From the NCBI GenBank assembly GCA_963575745.1, contig CAUYUJ010022399.1, forward strand, positions 1 to 64,000: a stretch of DNA of 64,000 nucleotides. The letters run 5' to 3'. Made by a program: the position numbers and the translations under genes. This DNA comes from Prorocentrum cordatum. Its lineage: Eukaryota; Sar; Dinophyceae; Prorocentrales; Prorocentraceae. Below the pieces are notes generated by a model. That model worked only from the letters and a program-made list of their open reading frames with translations, had not been told where the DNA came from and did not search any database. Every line of letters begins with the position of its first letter. Position 1 is the first letter of the stretch. Positions 62,221 through 64,000 of the stretch are shown piece after piece.

Positions 62221-62771
62221 GGACTCGAGGACTCGAGGCCGATGCGCACAGGTCGGTGACTAGCGGGCAGGCCAAAGAAAAAGTGAGTGCACGCACTTGG
62301 CCTGGAACCAAGAAGAGCACCTCATCGGCCACACGGGGGTGGCGGACGGACAATCTGGAGGGGGGGCAATCGGATATTTGTGTCAGGCAACCGTGCGGCT
62401 TGGCATAGGCGGCACACGGCTACCCCGCGACATGGCCCCCCCCCTCCCCAAAGTTGACGATATGGAAACACGTCGATCCCGAATTCCACACTGAGCAAAC
62501 TCGAGACCTGACGTGCCCCGGCGGCCCCTCGAAGCCCCTTTCCAGGGGTGCGGACACCGCCGAGCAGCGCGCGTGCTGAATCGCGCGCACGTGCAACGCA
62601 CAACGCACACACGCACACGCGCCGACGGAAAGCAGAGACACACACACAAAGGCGAGATGTGCACCAATGCATCTTCTGAACAATCTGCTACCAAAGCGAA
62701 CGCAACTAGAAATATACGAGATGCACAAGACTGAAGAGTGCCGACGTGATATGTATCTCATCAACAGAATA
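62221..62771. other. Spacer downstream of the hydrophobic-repeat gene
   Basis: Includes a CA-rich stretch (62604-62652). Several overlapping frames, none convincing. Confidence 0.5.
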
Positions 62772-63975
62772 TTAAGAAGCCTCAACACAATGCATGTCTG
62801 CCTTCAGCCGCACTGCTGCCACAGCTCGAAGCATCTCAAGGGTAAGGCTCGGACGCGCACGTTTTATTCTGGCCTCCATCTCGGCGCGGAGCAGGGGGTC
62901 CAGGGCCCCGTCGCCCGCGACCTCCTGGACGCCCTGCTTGTTGCCGTTGTCCGCGTCGCCTGCGGTACCTGCCTTGCACTCAGCCTCGGCCTGGCGCTCG
63001 GCCTCCGCCTCGACACGACGCAGACCCGCCAGCTCCTCGGCGGAAGCCCCGCGACACTGGCTCGACTGGGACGCGAGCTCCGTCGGCATGCTCTGCACGC
63101 TCTGGTACTTGGTCCAAAGTGTGAACTGCTTCGTGGAGCTCGTCGCCAGGCCCGAACTCGGTGTCCGCCCACGAAGAACGTTGACCAAGGAGCAGGCCAC
63201 CGCCGTGCGCAGCAGCTCCGCCAGAAGGATCTCCATGCCCAGGTAGCTTGCCACCACCATGGGCAGAAGCGCCACCACCAACGTCACACTCTGCACGAAC
63301 GGCTTCACCAACACTTCCAGGAAGCGTGCCACCGCCATGAACAGCAGGACCGCCGTCAATCACACCTTCGGCATGAATGGCTTCACCCGCACTTGCAAGA
63401 AGAAGCTGGACGGCACCAGCTGGATGGACAGGAAGCTTGCCACCGCCGCGAGCAGCAGCGCCACCACCAGATCCACCTTCAGCTCGGACGGCTTCACCGT
63501 GAACTGGCCCAGGAAGCGTGCCACCGCCATGAGCAAGAGGCCCACCTCCAGGGACACCTTCTGCGCGCACGGCTTCACCAGCACTGCCAGGAGGCTTGCC
63601 ACAGCCATGAGCCGCAGCGCCGCCACCAAGCGCACCCTCATCTCGAACTGCATCACTAGCATCGTCATGGAGAAGAGGAGCGGCCACCGCAGGCTGACCA
63701 GGCAGCTTGCCACCGCCGCGAGCAGCAGCTCCACCGCCTGCAACACCTTCGTCCCGAACGACTTCACCATGAACTGGCCCAGGTAGCTGGCCACCGCCAC
63801 GAGCAGGAGCCCCACCACCAGGGACACCTTCTGCACGTACGGTTTCGCGAGCACTCGAAGAGTCAGCCTTCACCAGCGGCGCCCAATCCACGATCTTGTC
63901 CGTGGGTCCGTCCAGGGACGTGGACTGGTCCTCCGCCTCGGAATGCGACTCCACCCAGCCGCGCGCCGCGGCCAA
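62772..63975 (-). CDS. Candidate multi-pass protein with tandem hydrophobic repeats, partial and possibly broken
   Basis: In one minus frame, 63854-63360 and 63359-62772 follow each other with a single TGA (63360-63362) between. About seven repeats of 27-35 residues share KP-x3-KV-SLVVGLLLVAVASYLGQF-like sequence, each long enough to span a membrane. The C-terminal part is charged (SQCRGASAEELAGLRRVEAE, then LLRAEMEARIKRARPSL). At the start, another frame gives a protein-like WVESHSEAEDQSTSLDGP and KIVDWAPLVKADSS, so a frameshift or intron near 63860 is likely. The family is unknown to me. Two other frames are also open across the repeats, so frame choice rests on hydrophobic regularity and the flanking sequence. 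The TGA replaces what is Arg, Ser, Thr or Asp in sister repeats. The 5' end is outside the window. Confidence 0.45.
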
Positions 63976-64000
63976 CGCTTCAGCCCCTGCACCAGGATGA

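Overview
The window is nuclear DNA of a dinoflagellate. The strongest evidence is a perfect 22-nt copy of the dinoflagellate spliced leader (DinoSL) at 44472-44493. Supporting signs are GC-AG splice junctions, introns that look like mobile introner elements, dinoflagellate-type LINEs, GC-rich codons and very low coding density. Genus is not determinable by reading; Prorocentrum- or Polarella-like genomes are a guess. I saw no rRNA, tRNA, CRISPR or bacterial-type operon.

The main host gene is on the minus strand, from 56217 down to at least 17150. Seven exons, each seen once as an intact exon and in collinear order, build a secreted-looking alpha/beta-hydrolase of the LpqC / PHB-depolymerase / feruloyl-esterase type. 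They carry the oxyanion region GNGGDA, the nucleophile motif GVSNG-G rebuilt across an intron, the acid motif GRLDP and the histidine motif DAGHRW. All introns are phase 0. Introns 1-4 are 0.17-1.0 kb, intron 5 is about 32 kb and intron 6 about 3.1 kb. Intron 2 is a textbook introner (12-bp direct repeats, inverted termini, GC-AG). A second, partly overlapping candidate gene at 62772-63975 (minus) encodes tandem hydrophobic repeats and runs off the right edge.

Mobile DNA dominates. Three LINE copies are visible. LINE B (6070-11861, minus) is full length, sits inside a minisatellite array between 8-bp target duplications, and starts with a decayed spliced-leader relic. LINE C (44472 to about 48595, plus, inside host intron 5) starts with the perfect DinoSL followed by an older relic; its ORF1 is intact and its ORF2 is broken. 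LINE A (56821-60075, minus) is a 5'-truncated RT-RNase H copy of the same family as B. There are also a broken transposase-like gene (151-1923), a 638-bp MITE with 73-bp inverted repeats (2012-2649), a tyrosine-recombinase-like relic (37285-37944), several short inverted-repeat element families, and two foldback elements whose arms are satellite arrays (23.95-24.98 and 34.95-36.92 kb).

Layout: 0-2 kb transposase relic; 2-2.65 kb MITE; 3.5-12.6 kb minisatellites with LINE B inserted; 12.6-17 kb hairpin and simple repeats; 17-21 kb last two esterase exons; 21-53 kb intron 5 with satellites, foldbacks, MITEs and LINE C; 53-56.2 kb exons 5 to 1; 56.3-60.1 kb GAG tract and LINE A; 60-62.8 kb repeats; 62.8-64 kb hydrophobic-repeat gene. 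GGA/TCC triplet tracts total roughly 4 kb and produce many meaningless poly-Glu/poly-Pro frames.
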